From Mycobacterium sp. (GTDB lineage: Bacteria > Actinomycetota > Actinomycetes > Mycobacteriales > Mycobacteriaceae): a stretch of DNA of 7,215 nucleotides. The stretch covers positions 1 through 7,215 of the forward strand of contig JAFAQO010000061.1 in the NCBI GenBank assembly GCA_019246375.1, read 5' to 3'. Positions 1 through 5,840 of the stretch are shown one piece after another. The notes under the pieces were generated by a model. That model was not told the origin of the DNA, searched no databases, and saw only the letters and a program-made list of their open reading frames with translations. The first letter of the stretch is position 1. Every line of letters starts with the position of its first letter. The position numbers were made by a program, and so were the translations under genes.

Positions 1-264
1 CAGGCGATGGCCGACCGATGGGGCGCTTCGGTGCGCGAATTGAACGCGGCGGCGGCTCGGGTGGGGCCGGGCTTGTCGTGTCAGGCCAGCGCAGCCGCAG
101 TTAGCGCCGCCCACGCCGGGATCGCAGTATTCGTAGCGGTTTTGGGCGCACGGGTGGGTGCTCGCGCCACCCATGTCGTTGCAGCCGATCACCGTTACCT
201 CGCCAACGAGACCGGCGCTGCGCACCGGCTGGCCGCTGTGGTTGATCCGGTTCTGGGTGTGTAG
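1..264 (+). CDS. EspC/WXG100-like small ESX-associated protein, probably 5'-truncated
   Basis: The reading frame is open to base 1 (CAG GCG before the ATG at 7), so the true start may lie left of the window; only six bases precede the ATG and no ribosome site can be seen. At least 85 residues are encoded. They form an Ala-rich helical protein with an N-terminal helix (RELNAAAARV), a short turn, and a second helix containing HAGIAVFVAVLGAR. It ends in AADHRYLANE followed by an Ala-rich segment. This heptad-like pattern resembles the small helical-hairpin EspC/DUF2580 proteins of type VII secretion in mycobacteria, which are exported or act as partners of larger substrates. There is no signal peptide or membrane segment. 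Its TAG stop (262-264) overlaps the start of the next gene, so the two are probably translationally coupled and their products may form a heterodimer. Family assignment is by pattern only and remains moderate. Confidence 0.7.
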   Translation, partial: QAMADRWGASVRELNAAAARVGPGLSCQASAAAVSAAHAGIAVFVAVLGARVGARATHVVAADHRYLANETGAAHRLAAVVDPVLGV

Positions 265-266
265 TG

Positions 267-1496
267 ATGTCAGCGGTGGCAGCGTTTCCCGGTCTTTCGC
301 AGCTGCTGGCTTGGCCCACTGAGCATTTAACCGAGGCGGCCGATTTCTGGGAGGCCACCGGCGGGCGCTGCTTTGCAGTGGCCAATCAGGTCTGGCGGGA
401 TGCGCTGTCGGTCGATTGGCAAGGTGAGGCCGCCGAGGCGCTGCGCGGGGCCACCCATGCCGACATGGTGACGACGAGCGCGGTGGCCGACCAGTTGCAG
501 GAGGCGGCCAAAGTTGCCCGTAGCGGGGCTTCAGATTTGTATGCGGCCCGCTCCCGGGTGCGCTACGCGGTTGAGGACGCCCGCGCGGCGGGGTTCGTTG
601 TGGGGGAAGACCTCTCGGTTACCGACTGCTCCGGCGGTGGATCGCCCGCCCGGCGGGCTATCCGGCAAGCTCAAGCACAAAGCTTCGCCGGCGACATCGG
701 TCAGCGCGCCGCCCGACTCGTGGGCCTCGATCAACAAGTAGCCGGCAAAGTCACCGCCGCCACAGCCGCAATCCGCCACGCCTTCCCACAAAACCCGACC
801 GCGGACACGCCTCCCAAGGACAACCACGTCCACGCCGTCGACAACCAAACCTTCAAACAAGACCCACCACCGCAAGGGCCGCCGGGCAACCCGTTTGCCG
901 GCTGGACCGACGAGCAAAAAGCTCAAGTAGCAACCGAAATCGGCCACGGTCACGCGTTAGAGCATTTTCCGGGGAAGACCCCGCAACAGCTGGCTAGGTG
1001 GATCTATGACGCGATGAATGACCCCAATACCCGTATTGGTACCAGCATAAAGTCCGGCGGATTAGTGCTTCTACGTGATGGCGAGGTCGTTTTCATCAAT
1101 CCGCAAGACGGCGACTATGGAAGTGCGTTCATACCTGAGCCGCGTCCGGTCAACTCATGGCGGACGCCGCTGGAATACTTCGAGCAGAACACCAGGGCAG
1201 TCGAGCCGCTACCGCCTCCTGCGCCGGGACGCCTGCCGCCCCTTACTCCCGGTGAAATGGCGCCCGCTGCACCCGCGCCACAACCCCCACCCGCGCCGCG
1301 GCCCGCACCCGCGCCGCCACCAGTTGAAGCGCCGCCAGCGCCCAGACCGGCGCCCCCGGTAAAGGGTGGCGAAGCAGGACCGATGATCGGCGGACCCGGC
1401 ATGCCCTTTGGTCCCCACCTAGCTCCGCCCCCGCACGCTCATCCGCACTGGCTTGGCGAGACCCCCGAAGAAGAATGGGAGGAAGGCCAACATTGA
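267..1496 (+). CDS. Putative type VII secreted effector: WXG-like N-domain, His-rich toxin-like domain, proline-rich tail
   Basis: The product is 409 residues from the ATG at 267; a GTG at 264, one codon earlier and overlapping the upstream TAG, is an alternative. Residues 1-175 are helical and Ala-rich, with W-Q-G at 51-53 and Y-A-V-E-D at 100-104. These fit the WXG turn and the YxxxD export signal of ESX substrates. A polar linker follows (about 176-208). Residues about 211-310 form a separate globular domain: EIGHGHALEHF with H227, H229, E232 and H233, a helix (QQLARWIYDAM), then strands including KSGG, LVLLRDGEVVFINP and GSAF (285-288). This order of a GHA..H helix, a strand hairpin and a G-[TS]-A-F motif recalls BECR-fold RNase toxins of polymorphic toxin systems, but the usual Lys after the Glu is not present. 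Residues 314-365 are Pro/Ala-rich and the C-terminus is acidic. A toxin domain followed by a tail is unusual. It could instead be a non-enzymatic ESX substrate. Secretion is well supported; toxin activity is inferred. Confidence 0.85.
   Translation: MSAVAAFPGLSQLLAWPTEHLTEAADFWEATGGRCFAVANQVWRDALSVDWQGEAAEALRGATHADMVTTSAVADQLQEAAKVARSGASDLYAARSRVRYAVEDARAAGFVVGEDLSVTDCSGGGSPARRAIRQAQAQSFAGDIGQRAARLVGLDQQVAGKVTAATAAIRHAFPQNPTADTPPKDNHVHAVDNQTFKQDPPPQGPPGNPFAGWTDEQKAQVATEIGHGHALEHFPGKTPQQLARWIYDAMNDPNTRIGTSIKSGGLVLLRDGEVVFINPQDGDYGSAFIPEPRPVNSWRTPLEYFEQNTRAVEPLPPPAPGRLPPLTPGEMAPAAPAPQPPPAPRPAPAPPPVEAPPAPRPAPPVKGGEAGPMIGGPGMPFGPHLAPPPHAHPHWLGETPEEEWEEGQH
1260..1361 (+). repeat. Proline/alanine-rich low-complexity coding tract
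   Basis: This encodes roughly residues 332-365 of the putative ESX effector, an irregular run of PAP, PPP and PRP units written mostly with CCG, CCC and GCG codons. It lies after the globular domain and is likely disordered. There is no exact tandem unit. Confidence 0.7.
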
Positions 1497-1546
1497 TCGC
1501 CACCCTGGAGTCGTCTGAGCCGACCTGCACGTGATGGGTGTGATGA

Positions 1547-1606
1547 CGACGTCGCCGGTCCTGGGCGGATCAAACCCGCAACCCGCTCCTGCCGTGGGCG
1601 ACGTCG
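1547..1606. repeat. Inverted repeat between convergent genes
   Basis: CGACGTCGCC at 1547-1556 is the exact reverse complement of GGCGACGTCG at 1597-1606, separated by 40 bases. It lies in the 168-bp gap between the convergent stop codons. There is no T-tract, so a terminator role is unsupported. The self-complementary GACGTC core makes a chance match in GC-rich DNA fairly likely. Confidence 0.3.
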
Positions 1607-1664
1607 GCCGCTGACCTGACAGGGCTGGCCTTATCGTCAGCGTGGTCCGGTATGCATGTGTCTC

Positions 1665-2147
1665 TCACAGCCCGGGGGGATACTGCCGCCCCTGCTGCTC
1701 GCGATGTAACTGTTCGACCCAACGTCTCCGTCCCTCGATCTCCTCGGCGGTGAGGGGCCGGCCCCCGTTGGGGAATAACAGTTTGGCGCGCTTTATGCCG
1801 CCGATTTTGCGCTGCAGGCCACGGAGCAAGCTCACCGCCTCGGTGTCGGAGTAGCCGGTGACGGACGCGAAGCCGCGGCCCGCACCGACCACTTCGCTTG
1901 CCCAGGAACACTCGGTCAGGTAAAGCACACGGGCCCAATCTAGATCGGTCAGTGGCTCACAAGCGGTGACGGCACGACCAAGACGGAAGGTGAGCTCGCC
2001 GAACTCATCCCACGTCGACAACCCCAGCACCTGAAACGGAAACGGCATCACAGACGCCGCCAACGCCCACTGCTCCAGCGCCTGCCAGATGAAATCGCGT
2101 TCCCTATCGGTCAGCTCGACTGCCACCAATTCAGAAGAATTTGTCAT
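1665..2147 (-). CDS. Conserved-looking 160-aa hypothetical protein, candidate immunity protein
   Basis: The start is ATG at 2147 reading leftward. No strong Shine-Dalgarno is visible upstream, and a GTG at codon 8 is an in-frame alternative. The protein is soluble, with no signal peptide or membrane helix. Residues about 11-34 form an amphipathic helix (LTDRERDFIWQALEQW), followed by a hydrophobic stretch around MPFPFQVLGLSTWDEF. Next come a second helix, an LTDLDWARVLYLTECSW segment, and a TGYSDTEAVSLLRGLQRK helix. The N-terminal two thirds is acidic and Trp-rich and the C-terminus is basic. I do not recognise a named family. It is convergent with the putative ESX effector, with stop codons 168 bp apart. 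An acidic, small soluble protein beside a toxin-like gene is typical of immunity proteins, but these are normally co-directional, so this role is a hypothesis. M. tuberculosis also has a minus-strand gene of similar size (Rv0310c) before Rv0311; I cannot tell whether they are homologous. Confidence 0.72.
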   Translation of the reverse strand: MTNSSELVAVELTDRERDFIWQALEQWALAASVMPFPFQVLGLSTWDEFGELTFRLGRAVTACEPLTDLDWARVLYLTECSWASEVVGAGRGFASVTGYSDTEAVSLLRGLQRKIGGIKRAKLLFPNGGRPLTAEEIEGRRRWVEQLHREQQGRQYPPGL

Positions 2148-2318
2148 CGAACAGAGCGTACGGCCAGGACCCTACATGCAAGGTCTCAGCAGGCTTTCCT
2201 CGATACACGGCCGTTACGTCGACCAGAACTGATACAGGATCTGATCACGCTCGTTTCTCTAAAACCGAGACAGTTCATCGGGGCCTGGTCGACTGCCTCC
2301 GGAAAGTCGAAGGCATGA

Positions 2319-2335
2319 GCGCCATCGAATGGCGC
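2319..2335. repeat. Perfect hairpin, 7-bp stem and 3-base loop
   Basis: GCGCCAT, loop CGA, then ATGGCGC: seven perfectly paired bases in the intergenic region, about 120 bp upstream of the Rv0311-type start. No T-tract follows on either side. It could be an operator or an RNA hairpin in a minus-strand leader; its function is unknown. Confidence 0.5.
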
Positions 2336-2419
2336 CCGCGACTGGCTTCGGGCAAGCATCGTCGATTTCCTCAACGCGATTGCGGCGAATATGCGCAGTA
2401 GCACTGTTACGAGTACGGT

Positions 2420-2449
2420 TTGCCAGTCCCGGCGGCGAAGTCTTATTTT
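2420..2449 (+). promoter_or_regulatory. SigA-type promoter giving a leaderless transcript
   Basis: TTGCCA (2420-2425) matches five of six bases of TTGACA. An 18-base spacer separates it from TATTTT (2444-2449), which fits the mycobacterial TANNNT -10. Six bases after the -10 lies the GTG at 2456, the distance expected for a transcription start. The start codon would then be the first bases of the mRNA, a common arrangement in mycobacteria. Confidence 0.55.
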
Positions 2450-2455
2450 TGTGCG

Positions 2456-3685
2456 GTGAGCCAATCCCGGTACGCCCAGTTGTCGCGTCGTGAGCTCGCC
2501 GTTCTGGTGCCGGAATTACTGCTGATCGGGCACATGATCGACCGCTCCGGCATGGCCTGGTGTATCCAGGCGTTCGGTCGCGAGGAGATGTTGCAAATCG
2601 CCATCGAGGAGTGGGCGGGGGCCAGCCCGATCTACACCAAGCGCATGCAACAGGCGCTGAACTACGAAGGCGACGATGTGCCCACCATCTTCAAGGGCCT
2701 GCAGCTCGACATCGGCGCTCCACCGCAGTTCATGGATTTCCGCTACACCGTGCACGACCGCTGGCACGGCGAGTTTCACCTCGACCACTGTGGCGCGCTG
2801 CTCGACGTGGAGCCGATGGGTGACGAATACGTCTTTGGCATGTGCCACACCATCGAAGACCCGACCTTCGATGCCACCGCGGTCGCGACGAACCCGCGTG
2901 CGCAGATGCGGCCGATTCACCGGCCGCCCCGCGTTCCCTCCGATCGGCATCCGCATTGCGCGTGGACGGTCATCATCGACGAGTCGTATCCGGCTGCCGA
3001 GAGCATTCCGGCCGTGGATGTTGTCCGCGAAACAAACGCTGCGACATGGGAATTGGAAGCGATTGATCGTTCAGACGAAGGGCTCGCCGACTACTGGGGC
3101 CCGCTGGTCTCCGATCTCGACTTCGGCGCCTTCTCGCATTCGGCGTTGGTGCGCATGGCCGACGAAGTGTGCCTGCAGATGCACCTGCTGTATCTGTCGT
3201 TCGCGCTCGCGGTACGGGCACGCGCCGGAGCCGACGCGCAACTGGCCGTATCCCTCGGCACGCGCCAGCTGATCGGGCTCGCCGGGCTGGGCGCAGAACG
3301 CATTCACCACGCCTTGTCGCTGCCCGGCGGCATTGCGGGCGCACTGCGGGTTTTCGAATTGCACCCGCTGCTCAATCCTGTTGACTACATCCAGGCCGAG
3401 CTGGCACAGGACACCGTGGCGGTGCACCATTCGCCGGCCCGCGACGACGGTGCCTGGATCTCGTTATGTTCACCGGAATCCGTGCAGCCGCTGCAGGCGA
3501 TCGCCACCGCGGTCGACCCGTACATCCAAGTCCGGGTACACGGGACGGCCACCGACTGGACCGCCGAACTTGTCGAAACTGACGGCGCGGCAACCGAATT
3601 GCCAGAGGTGTCGGTAGCCAAGGTCAGTGGCGGATCGACTTTCCAGTTCCAGTCGAGGCGGTCGCTGCCACTCACCGTGGTGTGA
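2456..3685 (+). CDS. Rv0311-type conserved mycobacterial protein of unknown function
   Basis: I chose GTG 2456 over the upstream TTG 2420 for two reasons: it gives exactly 409 residues, the length I recall for M. tuberculosis Rv0311, and a promoter ends six bases before it. The protein is soluble, with no signal peptide. Residues about 11-58 are helical (RELAVLVPELLLIGHMIDR). Residues 95-170 carry a dense His/Cys/Asp cluster: H100, H104, H108, H111, C112, C130, H131, E134, H155, H165, H167 and C168, with HDRWHGEFHLDHCGALLDVE as its core. This could bind a metal or form an active site. I see a distant resemblance to ATC-hydrolase-like domains but would not assign that function. A helical stretch (about 228-305) and a C-terminal strand-rich part with VRVHGTATDWTAEL follow. 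The Rv0312-type gene starts 149 bp downstream in the same direction, a pairing also found in M. tuberculosis. Identification as Rv0311-like is good; function is unknown. Confidence 0.88.
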   Translation: MSQSRYAQLSRRELAVLVPELLLIGHMIDRSGMAWCIQAFGREEMLQIAIEEWAGASPIYTKRMQQALNYEGDDVPTIFKGLQLDIGAPPQFMDFRYTVHDRWHGEFHLDHCGALLDVEPMGDEYVFGMCHTIEDPTFDATAVATNPRAQMRPIHRPPRVPSDRHPHCAWTVIIDESYPAAESIPAVDVVRETNAATWELEAIDRSDEGLADYWGPLVSDLDFGAFSHSALVRMADEVCLQMHLLYLSFALAVRARAGADAQLAVSLGTRQLIGLAGLGAERIHHALSLPGGIAGALRVFELHPLLNPVDYIQAELAQDTVAVHHSPARDDGAWISLCSPESVQPLQAIATAVDPYIQVRVHGTATDWTAELVETDGAATELPEVSVAKVSGGSTFQFQSRRSLPLTVV

Positions 3686-3746
3686 TCGCACTGGCGGCAT
3701 ACCACCCGCCGACCTGCGGCTATCGGAAAGGTAACGCACCGGTCTC

Positions 3747-3767
3747 GACACGGAGTGTCTGGTTTTT
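3747..3767 (+). terminator. Weak intrinsic-terminator-like hairpin
   Basis: GACAC (3747-3751), loop GGA, GTGTC (3755-3759), then TGG and five T (3763-3767). The stem is only 5 bp, although ACC (3738-3740) could pair with GGT (3761-3763) across a bulge. It lies 61 bp after the Rv0311-type stop and may partly end that transcript. Confidence 0.35.
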
Positions 3768-3785
3768 GTAATCCGCTGCCGTCGC

Positions 3786-3791
3786 TATGGT
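3786..3791 (+). promoter_or_regulatory. Possible -10 element for the Rv0312-type gene
   Basis: TATGGT fits TANNNT and would start transcription near 3798, leaving a leader of about 37 bases that includes a ribosome site. The only -35 candidate is T-rich TTTTTG at 3763-3768 with a 17-base spacer, a poor match. Confidence is low. Confidence 0.25.
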
Positions 3792-3820
3792 GACACCGCC
3801 CGCAGACCACACTTGAATGC

Positions 3821-3827
3821 AAGGTAG
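3821..3827 (+). promoter_or_regulatory. Ribosome binding site deciding the ATG at 3835
   Basis: AAGG at 3821-3824 lies ten bases before ATG 3835. It falls inside the reading frame opened by ATG 3817, which has no comparable site upstream, so the downstream ATG is favoured. Confidence 0.5.
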
Positions 3828-3834
3828 TCGCTTT

Positions 3835-5706
3835 ATGCACGAGCCGTTGGGATTATCGATCGGCAGCACGAATATGGTCGCGGCGCGTAACGGAAGTCCA
3901 CCGGTGACGCGCCGCACAGTGCTGACCCTTTTTCCGCATCGCGCACCCGAAATCGGTATGGCGGCGGAGAACCCGAACCTGACCGAGCCCGGCACGGTGC
4001 TGAGTGGCTTCGTGCAGCGCATCGGCGAGTCGGCCGCTTTGTTCTCCGCGGACGGGTCCAGTCACGACCCGGATCTGTTGCTGGTCGAGGCTTTGGACGC
4101 GATGGTCTCCACGGTCGGTGCCGACGCGGCGTCGTCAGATATCACGATTGCTGTTCCCGCACATTGGGGACCCGAACCCTTGCGGTCACTGCGCAACGGG
4201 CTGCGGACCCATGCGGGTTTTGTGCAGAGCGGAGTGGCCCCGCGGCTGGTTTCTGATGCCCTGGCGGCGCTGACCGCGATCAACTCCACTTCCGGTCTTC
4301 CGGCTCGTGGCGTCGTGGGGCTACTCGACTTCGGCGGTGGCGGCACCAACATCACGCTGACAGATGCTGCGTCGAATTTCGAGCCCATCGGGAAGACACT
4401 GCGGCATTGGGATTTTTCCGGCGACCAGATCGATCAATCTCTGTTGGCCCATGTGGTCAATGGCATGGGCGAGACGGGCAACGTGGATCCAGCTGCTACT
4501 GCTGCGGTCGGTCCCCTCGCGCAGCTCAGAGAAGAATGCCGGCAGGCCAAGGAACGGCTGTCTACGGAGATGGCGACCGACTTTGTTGTCGACTTCTCGG
4601 GATACCGCTCCACCGTTCACATCACGCGAACTGAACTGGAAGACCTTATTCAGGACGGGTTGAGCGGTGTGCTCTCCGCTTTGGATAACCTACTGGCGCG
4701 CCGCAACATTGACTGGACGGACGTCGCTACGGTGGTGACTGTGGGCGGGGGTGCGAGCATTCCGCTTATCGCTCAACGTCTTTCGTCGCACACCCGGACA
4801 TCGGTGATCACCGCGCGCGAACCCGCATTCAGTGTGGCCGTCGGCGCTGCGATGTTCGCCTCCCGCGAACCAGCGGTGGAGGAGGCGCCGGCAGTGACGG
4901 AGATGGCAGCCGCAGTAACGGGCACGGCGACTGGAATCGCAGGTCTGCCTCCCGCCGACGTCCTGCGCGACGAAAACGGTTCCGGGGCGCTTCAAAAGTT
5001 GGCCTGGTCGGAGGACGAGGGCCTCGGTAACGATTTGGTGCCTTTCATCGGTGATCCATACGGCGGCAACGGGAACGGGAACGGCAACGGTCGTCCTGCT
5101 CGGTATGCGCCTGATCGCGAGCTGCTGTACGAGCCCCCGCGAGGCCGTCAGCACCTGCCGCGCTTGGTGTTTGGGCTTGCTGCTCTGGCCGCAATGATTG
5201 CAATCGGAGGTGTGGCATACAGCTTGTCGAGCACCGTCGACCACAAAGCGCCCACCCAGCCGACCACCAGCAAGACAGTGGCGCCGCCGCCACCATCCAG
5301 CTCCGCAGCGCCGCCACCCAGTTCCACAGCGCCGCCACCCAGTTCCGCAGCACCATCGCCGAGCCTGATGCCGTCGCCCAGCGTCATTCCGAGTCCCAGC
5401 AGCCCTGAGGAACCGCCACCGCCACCACCACCGCCGCCACCGCCGCCGCCGGTGACGACGACCTACCAAGCGCCGCCGACTACGACGATGCAGCCCACGA
5501 CAACGCCGCCGACCACCACGACGACAACCACGACTGCACCACCGCCGCCGCCGCCGGCCGCGACGACCACTCCAACCACGATTCCGATGACGACGGAGTA
5601 TTTGACTCTTCCGTTGGTGCCGGTGCCGATACCTATCCAGGTTCCGCAGCGGCAAGCTGACCCCAATCAGCCACAGAACCCGTATGTGGGTCCCGGGTAT
5701 CCCTGA
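3835..5706 (+). CDS. Rv0312-type membrane protein: degenerate Hsp70/actin-like ATPase domain plus Pro/Thr-rich tail
   Basis: The product is 623 residues from ATG 3835 (an ATG at 3817 would add six), close to the 620 I recall for Rv0312. Residues 1-345 form an Hsp70/actin-like nucleotide-binding fold. Its landmarks are LGLSIGSTN at 5-13 (phosphate-1 loop), LLDFGGGGTNITL at 163-175 (phosphate-2 loop), an ECRQAKERLS helix at 234-243 as in Hsp70 proteins, and VTVGGGASIP at 301-310 (adenosine loop). The Asp of the Hsp70 phosphate-1 loop is replaced by Ser8, so hydrolysis may be weak or lost. No substrate-binding domain or lid follows. Residues 346-440 are an acidic linker with a Gly-Asn repeat. 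One membrane helix lies at 443-465, preceded by Arg residues, which predicts the ATPase domain inside the cell. Residues 470-623 are Pro/Ser/Thr-rich and probably extracytoplasmic, crossing the cell wall and possibly O-mannosylated. The stop lies 134 bp before the next gene of similar architecture. Its role is unknown; an envelope-associated sensor or scaffold is an inference. Confidence 0.9.
   Translation: MHEPLGLSIGSTNMVAARNGSPPVTRRTVLTLFPHRAPEIGMAAENPNLTEPGTVLSGFVQRIGESAALFSADGSSHDPDLLLVEALDAMVSTVGADAASSDITIAVPAHWGPEPLRSLRNGLRTHAGFVQSGVAPRLVSDALAALTAINSTSGLPARGVVGLLDFGGGGTNITLTDAASNFEPIGKTLRHWDFSGDQIDQSLLAHVVNGMGETGNVDPAATAAVGPLAQLREECRQAKERLSTEMATDFVVDFSGYRSTVHITRTELEDLIQDGLSGVLSALDNLLARRNIDWTDVATVVTVGGGASIPLIAQRLSSHTRTSVITAREPAFSVAVGAAMFASREPAVEEAPAVTEMAAAVTGTATGIAGLPPADVLRDENGSGALQKLAWSEDEGLGNDLVPFIGDPYGGNGNGNGNGRPARYAPDRELLYEPPRGRQHLPRLVFGLAALAAMIAIGGVAYSLSSTVDHKAPTQPTTSKTVAPPPPSSSAAPPPSSTAPPPSSAAPSPSLMPSPSVIPSPSSPEEPPPPPPPPPPPPPVTTTYQAPPTTTMQPTTTPPTTTTTTTTAPPPPPPAATTTPTTIPMTTEYLTLPLVPVPIPIQVPQRQADPNQPQNPYVGPGYP
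5065..5088 (+). repeat. Four hexamer repeats encoding Gly-Asn
   Basis: GGCAAC GGGAAC GGGAAC GGCAAC encodes a (Gly-Asn)4 linker within the Rv0312-type protein, just before its membrane helix. Such short in-frame repeats can change length without breaking the gene. Confidence 0.8.
5308..5349 (+). repeat. Two 21-bp tandem repeats in the proline-rich tail
   Basis: The two copies differ at one base and encode APPPSST and APPPSSA. A diverged copy precedes them. The unit places Ser/Thr beside Pro runs, a context suited to O-mannosylation of exported mycobacterial proteins. Confidence 0.75.
5413..5451 (+). repeat. CCN tract encoding 13 consecutive prolines
   Basis: Thirteen proline codons, mixed CCG and CCA, encode residues 527-539 of the Rv0312-type protein. 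The polyproline run should form a stiff rod outside the membrane. Translation through it would be expected to need EF-P. Confidence 0.85.
5512..5535 (+). repeat. ACN tract encoding eight consecutive threonines
   Basis: Eight threonine codons (ACC/ACG/ACA/ACT) encode residues 560-567 of the Rv0312-type protein, flanked by Pro runs. This is a likely O-glycosylated, extended segment. Confidence 0.8.
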
Positions 5707-5728
5707 TCGCGCCGGTCGGCGAGTAAGG

Positions 5729-5760
5729 TTGACATACGCGGTCCGCGGGAGTCGTCCCGC
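5729..5760 (+). promoter_or_regulatory. TTGACA hexamer followed by a GC hairpin
   Basis: A perfect -35-like TTGACA (5729-5734) lies after the Rv0312-type stop. No TANNNT stands at the right distance, because that position holds a hairpin: GCGGGA (5745-5750), loop GTCG, TCCCGC (5755-5760). An overlapping TAAGGT (5724-5729) could be a -10 instead. The hairpin may be a Rho-independent-like stop without T-tract, or a leader structure of the downstream gene. Confidence 0.3.
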
Positions 5761-5831
5761 CGCCAGCAAAACCTCATAACGGCAGCGGTGCAGTCACTCC
5801 TCCGCCCGGACCGTGGCGAGCGAAGTACCGT

Positions 5832-5838
5832 GGAGGAG
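5832..5838 (+). promoter_or_regulatory. Strong ribosome binding site for the GTG at 5841
   Basis: GGAGGAG is a near-ideal Shine-Dalgarno. Counting from GGAGG (5832-5836), the spacer to GTG 5841 is four bases, on the short side. It supports that non-ATG start. Confidence 0.7.
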
Positions 5839-5840
5839 CC

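Larger units (their letters stand above)
2148..2455. other. Intergenic region without a convincing gene
   Basis: These 308 bases separate the minus-strand 160-aa gene from the plus-strand Rv0311-type gene, so they should hold both promoters. What can be seen is a perfect short hairpin at 2319-2335 and a promoter-like pair of hexamers at 2420-2449. An 86-codon plus-strand frame (2141-2401) has no recognisable protein character. A second stop-free stretch (about 2319-2458) has no start codon near its beginning. I see no tRNA or riboswitch. Confidence 0.55.

Noticed and set aside
1547..1606. Inverted repeat as a bidirectional terminator
   Set aside because: The loop is 40 bases, no T-tract follows on either strand, and the self-complementary core inflates chance pairing.
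2141..2401. 86-codon plus-strand frame in the intergenic region
   Set aside because: No ribosome site, no family resemblance and random-looking composition; it starts inside the 5' end of the opposite-strand gene.
2319..2458. Stop-free plus-strand stretch reading RDWLRASIVDFLNAIAANMR, a possible gene remnant
   Set aside because: It has no start codon near its beginning and is too short to distinguish from chance; it overlaps the promoter and start of the next gene.
2676..3272. 198-codon plus-strand frame inside the Rv0311-type gene
   Set aside because: Its Arg/Ser/Thr/Cys-rich composition is typical of a shifted reading of GC-rich coding DNA; the other frame is recognisable.
5061..5090. Hexamer repeats as a CRISPR or binding-site array
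   Set aside because: The units are 6 bp with no spacers and lie in frame inside a coding region, encoding Gly-Asn.
4690..5769. 359-codon minus-strand reading frame
   Set aside because: It is Arg/Trp-rich with no domain character and is the antisense of the well-supported Rv0312-type gene; GC-rich Pro/Thr repeats create such frames.
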